Of a stretch of 21,715 bases of DNA, positions 6,612-14,200 are shown in pieces. Where the stretch lies: assembly GCA_010024485.1 (NCBI GenBank), contig RGGX01000007.1, positions 1 to 21,715 on the forward strand. The letters run 5' to 3'. The notes below the pieces were generated by a model that ran no database searches, was not told the origin of the DNA, and saw only the letters and a program-made list of their open reading frames with translations. Every line of letters begins with the position of its first letter. Position 1 is the first letter of the stretch. The stretch comes from Actinomycetota bacterium. Lineage in GTDB: Bacteria > Actinomycetota > Acidimicrobiia > Acidimicrobiales > Ilumatobacteraceae. The position numbers and the translations under genes were made by a program.

Positions 6612-9116
6612 GTGACGACCCTTCCCGACCTGCCGGTCGTCGCGGAGATCGACCGCATGCGGGCGGCCCTGCGGGAGCGGGGACGGTGCATCCTCGTGGC
6701 TCCGCCCGGCGCCGGGAAGACGACCCTCATTCCGATCGCGCTCCTCGACGACCTCCCCGACAACTCGCGCCTCCTCCTGCTCGAACCGCGGAGACTCGCC
6801 GCCCGGGCAGCCGCGCGCCGCATGGCCGACCTGCTCGGCGAACGGGTCGGCGCCACGGTGGGTCTCACCACCCGCGACGACCGCATCGTCAGCCGCGACA
6901 CGCGGATCGAGGTGGTCACCGAGGGAGTCCTGACCCGGCGACTGCAGAACGACCCCGAGCTGCCGGGGGTGGCCGTGGTCATCTTCGACGAGGTCCACGA
7001 GCGGAATCTCGCGACCGACCTCGGCCTCGCGCTCACTCTCGACGTGGCGGCCACCATCCGCCCCGACATCAAGATCGTCGCCATGTCCGCCACCGCTGAC
7101 ACCGACCGACTCGGCCGCCTCCTCGACGGCCCTCCTGTGATCACGAGTGAGGGACGTACCCATCCGGTCGAACAGCGTTGGGTGCCGGTGACGGGTGCGA
7201 CGAGGATCGAGGATGCCGTCGTGTCCACCACGTTGCAGGCACTCGCCGACGAACCCGGGGACGCCCTTGTCTTCCTCCCCGGTATCGCCGAGATCACGCG
7301 GGTGGTCGGACGTCTCCGCGAGGCGGTCGGATCCGACATCGATGTCTGGCCCCTCGCCGGGAGCCTCACCGTGGAGGAGCAGGACGCGGCATTGCGACCC
7401 TCCGCCGCCGGCCGCCGCCGGGTCGTGGTGTCCACCGATATCGCCGAGACCTCGTTGACCGTCGACGGGGTTCGCATCGTGGTCGACTCCGGTCTGGTGC
7501 GCGCGCCACGACATGACGCCGCCACCGGCATGACCCGCCTCACGACGGTGACCACCAGCCGGTCATCAGCGACCCAGCGGGCCGGTCGCGCCGGCCGCCA
7601 ATCACCGGGCGTCGCCTACGCCCTGTGGAGCCGGATCGAGCACGGCACGCGCCGAGCTCATCCGACCCCGGACATCAGCGAGGTCGATCTGGCCTCGTTC
7701 CTCCTCGAGGTGCTCGCCTGGGGTGGTGACGTCGAGTCGATGCGCCTGCTCACACCGCCTCCGGTGGCTGCCATGCGCTCGGCGCGCTCGCTGCTCCTCG
7801 ATCTCGGGGCCATCACCGACGACGACACGGTCACCGACGCCGGTCGGAGGATGCTCTCCCTTCCCCTGCACCCCCGACTCGCCCGCATGGTCGTGGTGCG
7901 ACCCGAACCGGTGTCCTGTGTGCTCGCCGCGCTGCTCGACGAGCGCGATCCCCTCCGGGGTCGGCGCGACGACCTTCCGTCGGACCTCGAGACGCGGGTC
8001 CGCCTCATCGGCTCCGAGCGGGTCGACCTGCCGACCGGGGTGCGCGTCGACCCGGCGGGGCTCGATCGCATCCGCCGCCGAGCCGCCGATCTCATGCGCC
8101 GTGCCGGCATCGACGGTGACCCCTCCGACGTCGATGCTGAGGGCACCGGCAGCTCCCTCATCGAGGCCTACGGGGATCGCGTCGCCATGAGGCGGCGCCC
8201 CGGGCAGTTCCAGCTGCGAACTGGCTCAGGGGCATGGTTGCCCGAGTCCGATCCGCTCGCCTCCGAGGAGTTCCTCGTCGCCGCGGACCTCGACGGACGC
8301 CGTGACCGCGCCCGCATCCGTCTGGCGGCGACGGTCGGGGCCGATCAGGTCCTGAGGCGCTTCGCCGCAGTTCCGGGCCTCATGACCGAGCGTCGCCAGT
8401 TGCGATGGGACCCGGATCGGGACGACCTCGTCGAGTCGGTGGAGCGTCGCCTGGGCTCACTGCGACTCGGCACGACGACCTCGCGGCCCACCCCCGGTGA
8501 GGCGACGACAGCCGCCCTGCTCGCTCGGGTCCGAGAGACCGGGTTGGCGGTGCTCCCCTGGGACGGCACCTCGCTCCGACTCCGCGAACGGGTCGATTTC
8601 CTCCGTCACCGTCGGGGAACGCCCTGGCCCGACTGGTCCGCGGAGGCACTCATCGAGAACCTCGACGACTGGCTCGCCCCCTATCTCGCCGGCGCCTCCA
8701 CACGGGACGACCTCGAACGACTCGACCTCACCATGCTCCTCAGAGCGATGCTCCCCTGGCCCGAGGGGGCCGACCTCGACGCCCTCGCCCCGAACGGACT
8801 CGACACGCCAGCGGGCACCACGGCCCGGATCGACTACCGCGACGGCCGACCCGTCTGCGCCGTCAGGGTGCAGGACCTCTTCGGGCTGACCGAGCATCCC
8901 CTCGCCGACGGCGAGCCCATCGTCCTCGAACTCCTGTCCCCGGCCGACCGTCCCATCCAGGTGACCTCCGACCTCCCCGGCTTCTGGTCGGGGTCCTGGA
9001 GCGCGGTCCGGTCCGAGATGGCCGGCCGGTACCCGAAACACCAGTGGCCCGACGACCCGGCGACCGCCCGACCCCACCGGCTGCGCCGCCCGCCGTCAGA
9101 GGACGGGCGGGCATGA
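6612..9116 (+). CDS. hrpB: ATP-dependent DExH-box helicase HrpB
   Basis: An 834-residue DEAH/RHA-type helicase, full length for HrpB. Helicase core: Walker A APPGAGKTT (motif at 33-37), TEGVLTRRL, DEVH at 126-129, SAT at 159-161, LVFLPGIAEI, STDIAETSLTVDGV and QRAGRAGRQSPG (motif VI). The C-terminal HrpB-specific region holds PWPDWSAEALIENLDDWL, LLRAMLPWPEGADLDALAP and PGFWSGSW followed by GRYPKHQWPDDP. The bacterial RNA/DNA substrate is poorly defined in the family. GTG 6612 lies 25 bases after the previous stop, with no strong Shine-Dalgarno. Its TGA overlaps the ATG of the permease gene (ATGA, 9113-9116), so the three genes 6098-9838 form one operon. Confidence 0.93.
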   Translation: MTTLPDLPVVAEIDRMRAALRERGRCILVAPPGAGKTTLIPIALLDDLPDNSRLLLLEPRRLAARAAARRMADLLGERVGATVGLTTRDDRIVSRDTRIEVVTEGVLTRRLQNDPELPGVAVVIFDEVHERNLATDLGLALTLDVAATIRPDIKIVAMSATADTDRLGRLLDGPPVITSEGRTHPVEQRWVPVTGATRIEDAVVSTTLQALADEPGDALVFLPGIAEITRVVGRLREAVGSDIDVWPLAGSLTVEEQDAALRPSAAGRRRVVVSTDIAETSLTVDGVRIVVDSGLVRAPRHDAATGMTRLTTVTTSRSSATQRAGRAGRQSPGVAYALWSRIEHGTRRAHPTPDISEVDLASFLLEVLAWGGDVESMRLLTPPPVAAMRSARSLLLDLGAITDDDTVTDAGRRMLSLPLHPRLARMVVVRPEPVSCVLAALLDERDPLRGRRDDLPSDLETRVRLIGSERVDLPTGVRVDPAGLDRIRRRAADLMRRAGIDGDPSDVDAEGTGSSLIEAYGDRVAMRRRPGQFQLRTGSGAWLPESDPLASEEFLVAADLDGRRDRARIRLAATVGADQVLRRFAAVPGLMTERRQLRWDPDRDDLVESVERRLGSLRLGTTTSRPTPGEATTAALLARVRETGLAVLPWDGTSLRLRERVDFLRHRRGTPWPDWSAEALIENLDDWLAPYLAGASTRDDLERLDLTMLLRAMLPWPEGADLDALAPNGLDTPAGTTARIDYRDGRPVCAVRVQDLFGLTEHPLADGEPIVLELLSPADRPIQVTSDLPGFWSGSWSAVRSEMAGRYPKHQWPDDPATARPHRLRRPPSEDGRA

Positions 9117-9838
9117 TCCTCGACCTCGACTGGTGGGTCGCCGCCGCCTGCCTCCTCATCATGGCGATCGGTGCCTCGGTGCAGGCCACGATCGGTATCG
9201 GCATGGGCATGCTCGCCGCGCCTGTTCTCGGCCTCGCCGATCCGGCCTTCCTTCCCGCCACCATCATGATCTCGGTCCTCCCGCTGTCGACCGGTGTGGC
9301 GATGCGCGACTGGGACGCCGTGAACTGGGAGGACGTCCGAACCGCCTTCACCGGTCGAGTACCCGGGATCGCGATCGGCGCGGTGTTCGTGGCCCTGACC
9401 GGCCCTCGCGCCGTGGCGGTCGTCGTGGCGCTCTCGGTGCTGACCGCGGTGGCGGCGTCGCTCACCAGCTTCCGGTTCCGGACGACCCGACGCAACCTCC
9501 GCATCGCCGGGGTGTTCTCCGGGGTCTTCGGCACCGCTGCCGGCATCGGAGGGCCGCCGATGGCGCTGACCTACCAGCACGAGACCGCTCGGGTCATGCG
9601 AGCCACCCTGGCCGTCTACTTCGGATTCGGTTCAGCCCTGTCGATCCTGGCGCTGATGCTCGCAGGCGAGGTCGGGCGTCGACAGATCGAGCTCTCACTC
9701 CTGCTGCTCCCTGCGGTCATGGCCGGTCTCGCCCTCTCCCGTCCGGTGATCGCCCGGCTCCCCGAGTCCAAGGTGCGGGCGACGGTGCTGGTCCTCTGCA
9801 CGATCTCGTCGCTCGCCCTGCTCGTCGAGGCCATCTGA
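9113..9838 (+). CDS. TauE/SafE (TSUP) family membrane permease
   Basis: A 241-residue polytopic inner-membrane protein with about 7-8 hydrophobic helices. The internal duplication typical of TSUP transporters is visible: GASVQATIGIGMGMLAAPVL near residues 19-38 and GVFSGVFGTAAGIGGPPMAL in the second half, both with Gly-rich reentrant-like segments. Members export sulfite, sulfoacetate or other organosulfur or carboxylate anions; the substrate here is unknown. The reading frame opens earlier (9044), but ATG 9113 overlaps the hrpB stop as ATGA and begins just before the first helix. A strong hairpin follows the stop. Confidence 0.85.
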   Translation: MILDLDWWVAAACLLIMAIGASVQATIGIGMGMLAAPVLGLADPAFLPATIMISVLPLSTGVAMRDWDAVNWEDVRTAFTGRVPGIAIGAVFVALTGPRAVAVVVALSVLTAVAASLTSFRFRTTRRNLRIAGVFSGVFGTAAGIGGPPMALTYQHETARVMRATLAVYFGFGSALSILALMLAGEVGRRQIELSLLLLPAVMAGLALSRPVIARLPESKVRATVLVLCTISSLALLVEAI

Positions 9839-9862
9839 GCGGGCGTCGGCGGCCGATCCCGC
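9839..9862 (+). terminator. Intrinsic-type hairpin after the hrpB operon
   Basis: GCGGG (9839-9843) pairs with CCCGC (9858-9862) and inside it TCGG (9846-9849) pairs with CCGA (9853-9856) around a CGG loop. It starts directly after the TGA of the permease and has no U-tract. It ends 5 bases before the fumarase -10. Confidence 0.5.
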
Positions 9863-9866
9863 GACA

Positions 9867-9872
9867 TAGGGT
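9867..9872 (+). promoter_or_regulatory. Leaderless -10 element for fumarase
   Basis: TAGGGT, then TGGGAT (6 bases), then ATG at 9879. The -35 region falls within the preceding terminator hairpin. Confidence 0.5.
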
Positions 9873-9878
9873 TGGGAT

Positions 9879-11540
9879 ATGCCCTCCGATGACTTCGAGT
9901 TCACCGAGCTCCTCCCCCTCGGCGAGGACACCACCGAGTACCGACTGATCTCGACCGAGGGCGTCTCCACCGTCGAGACCTCCGAGGGTCGCTTCCTGCG
10001 GGTCGATCCGGAGGCCATCCGACTGCTGACCGCTGAGGCCATGAGGGAGATCGCCCACCACCTCCGCAGCGGGCACCTCGCGCAGCTCCGCGCCATCCTC
10101 GACGACCCCGAGGCCAGCGACAACGACCGGTTCGTCGCCCTCGACCTGCTCCGCAACGCGGCGGTCGCGGCCGGAGGTGTGCTGCCCATGTGCCAGGACA
10201 CCGGCACCGCCATCGTGAAGGCCAAGAAGGGCCAGTGGGTGCTCACCGGAGGTGGTGACGAGCGCGCGATCGCGCGCGGTATCCAGGACACCTACGTCAC
10301 CAGCAACCTGCGCTACAGCCAGCTCGCGCCGATCACCATGTACGAGGAGCGCAACACCGGGACGAACCTGCCGGCCGAGATCAAGGTGTCTGCGGTCGAC
10401 GGTGACAGCTACAAGTTCCTGTTCATGGCCAAGGGTGGTGGCAGCGCCAACAAGAGCTTCCTCTACCAGGAGACCAAGGCGCTCCTGAACGAGGCGACGC
10501 TCATCCCGTGGGTGTTCGACAAGATGCAGTCCCTCGGCACCTCCGCCTGCCCGCCCTACCACCTCGCGGTCGTCATCGGCGGCACCTCGGCCGAGCTCGC
10601 GGTCGAGACGGCCAAGCTCGCCTCGGCCCGTTATCTCGACTCCCTTCCCACCTCGGGCTCTCCACTCGGCCACGGGTTCCGCGATGTCGAGCTCGAGGGC
10701 CGCCTCCTCGAGCTCAGCCAGCAGACTGGTATCGGCGCCCAGTTCGGAGGCAAGTACTTCTGCCATGACGTCCGGGTCGTCAGGCTTCCACGCCATGGGG
10801 CCTCCTGCCCGGTGGCGATCGCCGTCTCCTGCTCCGCGGACCGGCAGGCCCTCGGCAAGATCACGGCCGACGGGATTTTCCTCGAGCAACTCGAGCACGA
10901 CCCCGCGCGGTTCCTCCCCGACACCAACGAGGCGGACCTCGACGACTCCGAAGTCGTGCGCATCGACCTCAACCAGCCGATGGCGGAGATCCGGGCGCAA
11001 CTGTCGACCCTCGAGGTCCGGAGCAGGGTCATGCTCTCAGGGCCCATGGTCGTGGCCCGCGATATCGCCCACGCCCGCATCAAGGAACGCCTCGACGCCG
11101 GAGAGCCGATGCCGGACTACCTCGCCGACCACTGCGTCTACTACGCCGGCCCCGCCAAGACCCCCGAGGGTCTGCCGTCCGGTTCGTTCGGCCCGACGAC
11201 GGCCGGCCGTATGGACTCCTACGTCGAACAGTTCCAGGCAGCCGGCGGTTCGTTCGTCATGCTCGCCAAGGGGAACCGTTCCCGCCAGGTCACCGACGCC
11301 TGCCGGGCCCACGGCGGCTTCTACCTGGGTTCCATCGGCGGTCCCGCCGCCCGCCTCGCCGAGGAGAACATCACCTCGGTCGAGGTCCTCGAATACCCCG
11401 AACTCGGCATGGAGGCCGTGTGGAAGATCGAGGTCCGCGACTTCCCCGCCTTCATCGTGGTCGACGACAAGGGCAACGACTTCTACGAGCAGGTCCGTCT
11501 CGAGGCGGCGACCCGACCCACAGGCGTGCGCATCGGCTGA
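9879..11540 (+). CDS. Class I (iron-sulfur) fumarate hydratase, single-chain FumA/FumB type
   Basis: A 553-residue TCA-cycle enzyme interconverting fumarate and L-malate with an oxygen-sensitive [4Fe-4S] cluster. The three cluster cysteines fall at Cys105 (LPMCQDTGT), Cys224 (TSACPPYH) and Cys318 (AVSCSADR), the same positions as in E. coli FumA. Alpha and beta domains are fused: KGGGSANKSFLYQ, SGPMVVARDIAHARIK, YYAGPAKTPEGLPSGSFGPT and SIGGPAARLAEENI are all present. ATG 9879 is set by the promoter. It stands alone as a transcription unit and converges, 4 bases apart, on the ABC-F gene. Nothing is truncated. Confidence 0.95.
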   Translation: MPSDDFEFTELLPLGEDTTEYRLISTEGVSTVETSEGRFLRVDPEAIRLLTAEAMREIAHHLRSGHLAQLRAILDDPEASDNDRFVALDLLRNAAVAAGGVLPMCQDTGTAIVKAKKGQWVLTGGGDERAIARGIQDTYVTSNLRYSQLAPITMYEERNTGTNLPAEIKVSAVDGDSYKFLFMAKGGGSANKSFLYQETKALLNEATLIPWVFDKMQSLGTSACPPYHLAVVIGGTSAELAVETAKLASARYLDSLPTSGSPLGHGFRDVELEGRLLELSQQTGIGAQFGGKYFCHDVRVVRLPRHGASCPVAIAVSCSADRQALGKITADGIFLEQLEHDPARFLPDTNEADLDDSEVVRIDLNQPMAEIRAQLSTLEVRSRVMLSGPMVVARDIAHARIKERLDAGEPMPDYLADHCVYYAGPAKTPEGLPSGSFGPTTAGRMDSYVEQFQAAGGSFVMLAKGNRSRQVTDACRAHGGFYLGSIGGPAARLAEENITSVEVLEYPELGMEAVWKIEVRDFPAFIVVDDKGNDFYEQVRLEAATRPTGVRIG

Positions 11541-11556
11541 GCCCTCAGGCAAGGGC
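11541..11556. terminator. Hairpin between fumarase and ABC-F stops
   Basis: GCCCT (11541-11545), 6-base loop, AGGGC (11552-11556). An overlapping alternative is CTGAG (11537-11541)/CTCAG (11544-11548), which contains the fumarase TGA and overlaps the reverse stop. The structure is short and has no U-tract. Confidence 0.3.
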
Positions 11557-13161
11557 GACGAGCTCGAGCCACTCCTGCGAGAAGTAGTCGACCTGACCGT
11601 CCGGGAGGAGCAGCACCTTCGTCGGGGCCAGGCGTTCGACGAACTCGGTGTCGTGACTCACCAGGATCACCGTCCCCGGCCACGGTTCGAGCGCCTCGGC
11701 GACCGCGGTCCTCGAGGCCGGGTCGAGGTTGTTCGTCGGCTCGTCGAGCAACAGGAGGTTGTTGCGACCCGACATGAGCATCGCGAGGGCGAGCTTGGTC
11801 TTCTCCCCTCCCGACAGGGTTCCCGCTCGCTGGAGCACCTTGTCACCCGAGAGACCGAACATGCCGAGGAGCCCTCGGAGGTCGGTCTCGGTGAGCGCGG
11901 TCCCCGAGGTCAACGCTCGACGCATGTTCTCGAGCAGTGAGGCATCGCTGTCGAGGTTGTCATGCTCCTGGGCGTAGTAGCCGGCGACGACGCGGTGTCC
12001 CCAGTCGATCTCGCCGAGATCGGCGTCGGTCTCCCCGGCGAGGATCCGGAGCAGGCTCGTCTTGCCCGCCCCGTTGAGCCCGAGCACCAGGAGACGCTCA
12101 CCCCGACCGATGTCGAAGCCGACATCCTCGAAGACCGCCGGCCCCCCGTAACCCTTGCAGAGCCCCGCCACGCGGAGTGAGGTCACCCCACTCGACGGAG
12201 GGTCGGGGAACCGCACCCGCAGCGACTTCGGGCCGTCGACCGCGCGGACGCGATCGCCCTCGAGACGCGCGATACGTCGCTCCATGTTGTGCGCCATCGC
12301 GGCCTTCGTCGCCTTCGCCCCGAACCGGTCGACCACCCGCTGCATCCGCGCGATCTCGCGCTCCTGTTGTGCTGCGGTGCGGGCGCGGCGCCGCTCATCC
12401 TCCGCTCTCGCCGCGACGTACTGCGAGTAGGTGCCGCGGTACTCGACGACCTCCCCGGTATCGGCCTCGCCCGGGCGGTCGAGGTGCAGCACACGGGTGA
12501 TGGCCTCGTCGAGCAACTCCAGATCGTGACTGATCACCAGCAGCGCGCCACGGAAACCACGGAGGAAGCCGAGCAGCCATTCCTTGGCGTCGATGTCGAG
12601 GTGGTTGGTCGGCTCGTCGAGGCACAGCACCTCCGAGCCGGCGAAGAGGATCCGCGCCAGTTCAACGCGTCGACGCTCCCCTCCCGACAGGACCCCGATC
12701 GGCAGTTCGAGCCGGGCATCGGGCACTCCGAGACCGGCTGCGATCGAGCGCGCCTCGCCCTCAGCCGCGTACCCCCCGGCGGAGGCGAAGACCTCCTCGG
12801 CTCGCGAGAACCGACGCACCGCGTCGTCCGACGGCGACTCCTCCATCGCGATCCGGAGTTTCTCGATCCGCTCCAGTTGCTCATCGATGGCGCGGCCCGA
12901 CAGCACGTGGGAGATCGCCCGCCGAGAGTCCAACTCGGCTGAGATCCTCGGGTCCTGTGGGAGGTAGCCGAACGCCCCGCGCCGGATCACCCGACCGGCG
13001 GTCGGCTCGGCCTCGCCGCCCAGCACCTTGAACAGCGAGGTCTTGCCAGCGCCGTTGCGTCCGACGATCCCCACCTTGTCGCGCGGCATTACGGTGAAGC
13101 TCGCGCCCTCGACCACGGTCCGACCTCCGACCTCGACGGAGAGCGACTGGGCCTGGAGCAC
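11545..13161 (-). CDS. ABC-F family ATP-binding protein (ribosome-associated type)
   Basis: A 538-residue soluble protein with two ABC ATPase domains in one chain and no membrane segment, the ABC-F layout; such proteins act on ribosomes in translation or antibiotic protection. Domain 1: Walker A GRNGAGKTS (35-42), signature LSGGE (158-162), Walker B DEPTNHLD (182-189). The charged linker (about 245-315) is rich in Arg and Glu, with ERRRARTAAQQEREIARMQR. Domain 2: GLNGAGKTS (361-369), LSGGE (449-453), DEPTNNLD (473-480). Both catalytic glutamates are intact. GTG 13161 is fixed by TAGCCT six bases upstream. A resistance role is not implied: the linker is of ordinary length and the context is housekeeping. 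Confidence 0.92.
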   Translation of the reverse strand: MLQAQSLSVEVGGRTVVEGASFTVMPRDKVGIVGRNGAGKTSLFKVLGGEAEPTAGRVIRRGAFGYLPQDPRISAELDSRRAISHVLSGRAIDEQLERIEKLRIAMEESPSDDAVRRFSRAEEVFASAGGYAAEGEARSIAAGLGVPDARLELPIGVLSGGERRRVELARILFAGSEVLCLDEPTNHLDIDAKEWLLGFLRGFRGALLVISHDLELLDEAITRVLHLDRPGEADTGEVVEYRGTYSQYVAARAEDERRRARTAAQQEREIARMQRVVDRFGAKATKAAMAHNMERRIARLEGDRVRAVDGPKSLRVRFPDPPSSGVTSLRVAGLCKGYGGPAVFEDVGFDIGRGERLLVLGLNGAGKTSLLRILAGETDADLGEIDWGHRVVAGYYAQEHDNLDSDASLLENMRRALTSGTALTETDLRGLLGMFGLSGDKVLQRAGTLSGGEKTKLALAMLMSGRNNLLLLDEPTNNLDPASRTAVAEALEPWPGTVILVSHDTEFVERLAPTKVLLLPDGQVDYFSQEWLELVALA

Positions 13162-13167
13162 GGGAAG

Positions 13168-13173
13168 AGGCTA
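13168..13173 (-). promoter_or_regulatory. Leaderless -10 element for the ABC-F gene
   Basis: TAGCCT on the minus strand, then CTTCCC (6 bases), then GTG at 13161. Confidence 0.5.
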
Positions 13174-13183
13174 CGAGCGCGTG

Positions 13184-13199
13184 AGCGACCGGGTTCGCT
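13184..13199 (-). terminator. Weak hairpin after the SGNH lipoprotein gene
   Basis: AGCGA (13184-13188), 6-base loop, TCGCT (13195-13199), directly after the stop at 13200-13202 and upstream of the ABC-F promoter. It has 5-bp arms only. Confidence 0.3.
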
Positions 13200-14105
13200 T
13201 CACTCGGTGACGATCGTCGGGAGGACGTCGTCGGTGAAGGTGGTCGGCAGGCACTCCCCCTCGAGGCGCCCGGGGGCCTCGCCGAGCACGAGGGCGACCT
13301 CGGCGACGATGCGCGTGCGACCGGCACCGGTCAGATGGATGCCGTCAGCGCCGACCAGTCGGGGTTCGGCGTCGGTCATGTCCGCCCAGTCGAGGAGGTA
13401 GACATCGGGATCGCCGTCGGCCACCGACCGGATGATGTCGTTGACGACCGCGCGGGTCTCGGCGAACTCGCTCACGGTCAGCACCAGTACCGGGCGGGGC
13501 GCGAGCCGCGAGATGATCTCCCGGAGTTGATCCTCGTAGTTCAGGTAGTCGCCACGGAAGTTACTCCCGAAGAACACGACGGCCGCGTCCCAGTCGGCCC
13601 CGTCGCTCGGCGGGAGCCGCCGGTTGAGCACGCGGAGCCCGAAATCGACGAAGCGACCGGGCTCGGCATCGACCTCGACATCCCAACCGGCCTCATTCAG
13701 ACGGGGACACATCTCACCGCCGTAACGCTCCGCGGTCGACGCCATGATCGAGTCGCCGAGAACGATCACCCGGTTGCCGTCGACGAAGTCGCCGAACGGG
13801 GGGAGTCCGAGATCCGAGGGCCTGATCCCATCGCTGTCCATGACGACCGGTTCAGGTTCCGGCTCGGTGACCACCACGGCCGTCTCCACGGTCACCGGAA
13901 CGGGCTCAGGCGCGTCGCGATTGACGGGGAGACCGATGTCGCCGGGCAGCTCCCCGACCCCCGCGACCGTGCCGGCGCCGACCGTCACCACCTCCGGGGA
14001 CGCGGAGGTCGTCGCGCATCCACAGGCCACGAGCGCCCCGATGAAGGCAATGAGCGCGGCCGTCGATGGTCGGGTCCGGGACGGCACTCGACCATTGAAC
14101 CGCAC
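13200..14105 (-). CDS. SGNH/GDSL-family hydrolase lipoprotein
   Basis: A 301-residue secreted, membrane-anchored esterase or acyl-hydrolase-like protein. The N-terminus has basic residues, a hydrophobic stretch and lipobox LVAC, with Cys28 as the lipidation site, followed by a Pro/Glu/Val-rich spacer (about 40-100). The catalytic domain shows block I GDSIM (Ser119), a block III-like FGSN (Asn181), and block V ADGIHLTGAG with Asp254 and His257. The substrate could be a cell-wall acetyl ester or lipid. The reading frame opens at 14150, but GTG 14105 has GAGGGG about 6 bases upstream and gives a normal signal peptide; GTG 14087 is the alternative. Unlike most genes here it shows no TANNNT at leaderless spacing. 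It is divergent from the reductase at 14201. Confidence 0.82.
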   Translation of the reverse strand: MRFNGRVPSRTRPSTAALIAFIGALVACGCATTSASPEVVTVGAGTVAGVGELPGDIGLPVNRDAPEPVPVTVETAVVVTEPEPEPVVMDSDGIRPSDLGLPPFGDFVDGNRVIVLGDSIMASTAERYGGEMCPRLNEAGWDVEVDAEPGRFVDFGLRVLNRRLPPSDGADWDAAVVFFGSNFRGDYLNYEDQLREIISRLAPRPVLVLTVSEFAETRAVVNDIIRSVADGDPDVYLLDWADMTDAEPRLVGADGIHLTGAGRTRIVAEVALVLGEAPGRLEGECLPTTFTDDVLPTIVTE

Positions 14106-14188
14106 CGGGCACCCCTCGCCACGGCACCGCCCGCGCGTCGACGGTCGCACCGGTCACACCGAGGGCGGTCGCCCCGCCCGAAGCCGGG

Positions 14189-14194
14189 TACCGT
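14189..14194 (+). promoter_or_regulatory. Leaderless -10 element for the disulfide reductase gene
   Basis: TACCGT, then GACGCC (6 bases), then GTG at 14201. It is part of a GGTACC palindrome (14187-14192). Confidence 0.5.
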
Positions 14195-14200
14195 GACGCC

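Noticed and set aside
6360..7514. A 384-codon minus-strand frame opposite hrpB (and similar ones at 9717-11000 and 18829-20862 opposite strands)
   Set aside because: These are low-complexity Arg/Gly/Asp-rich shadows; the other strand has helicase, fumarase and synthetase motifs in full.
11545..13161. ABC-F gene as an antibiotic-resistance determinant
   Set aside because: The interdomain linker shows no long resistance-type extension and the gene sits among housekeeping genes. A general translation role is more likely.
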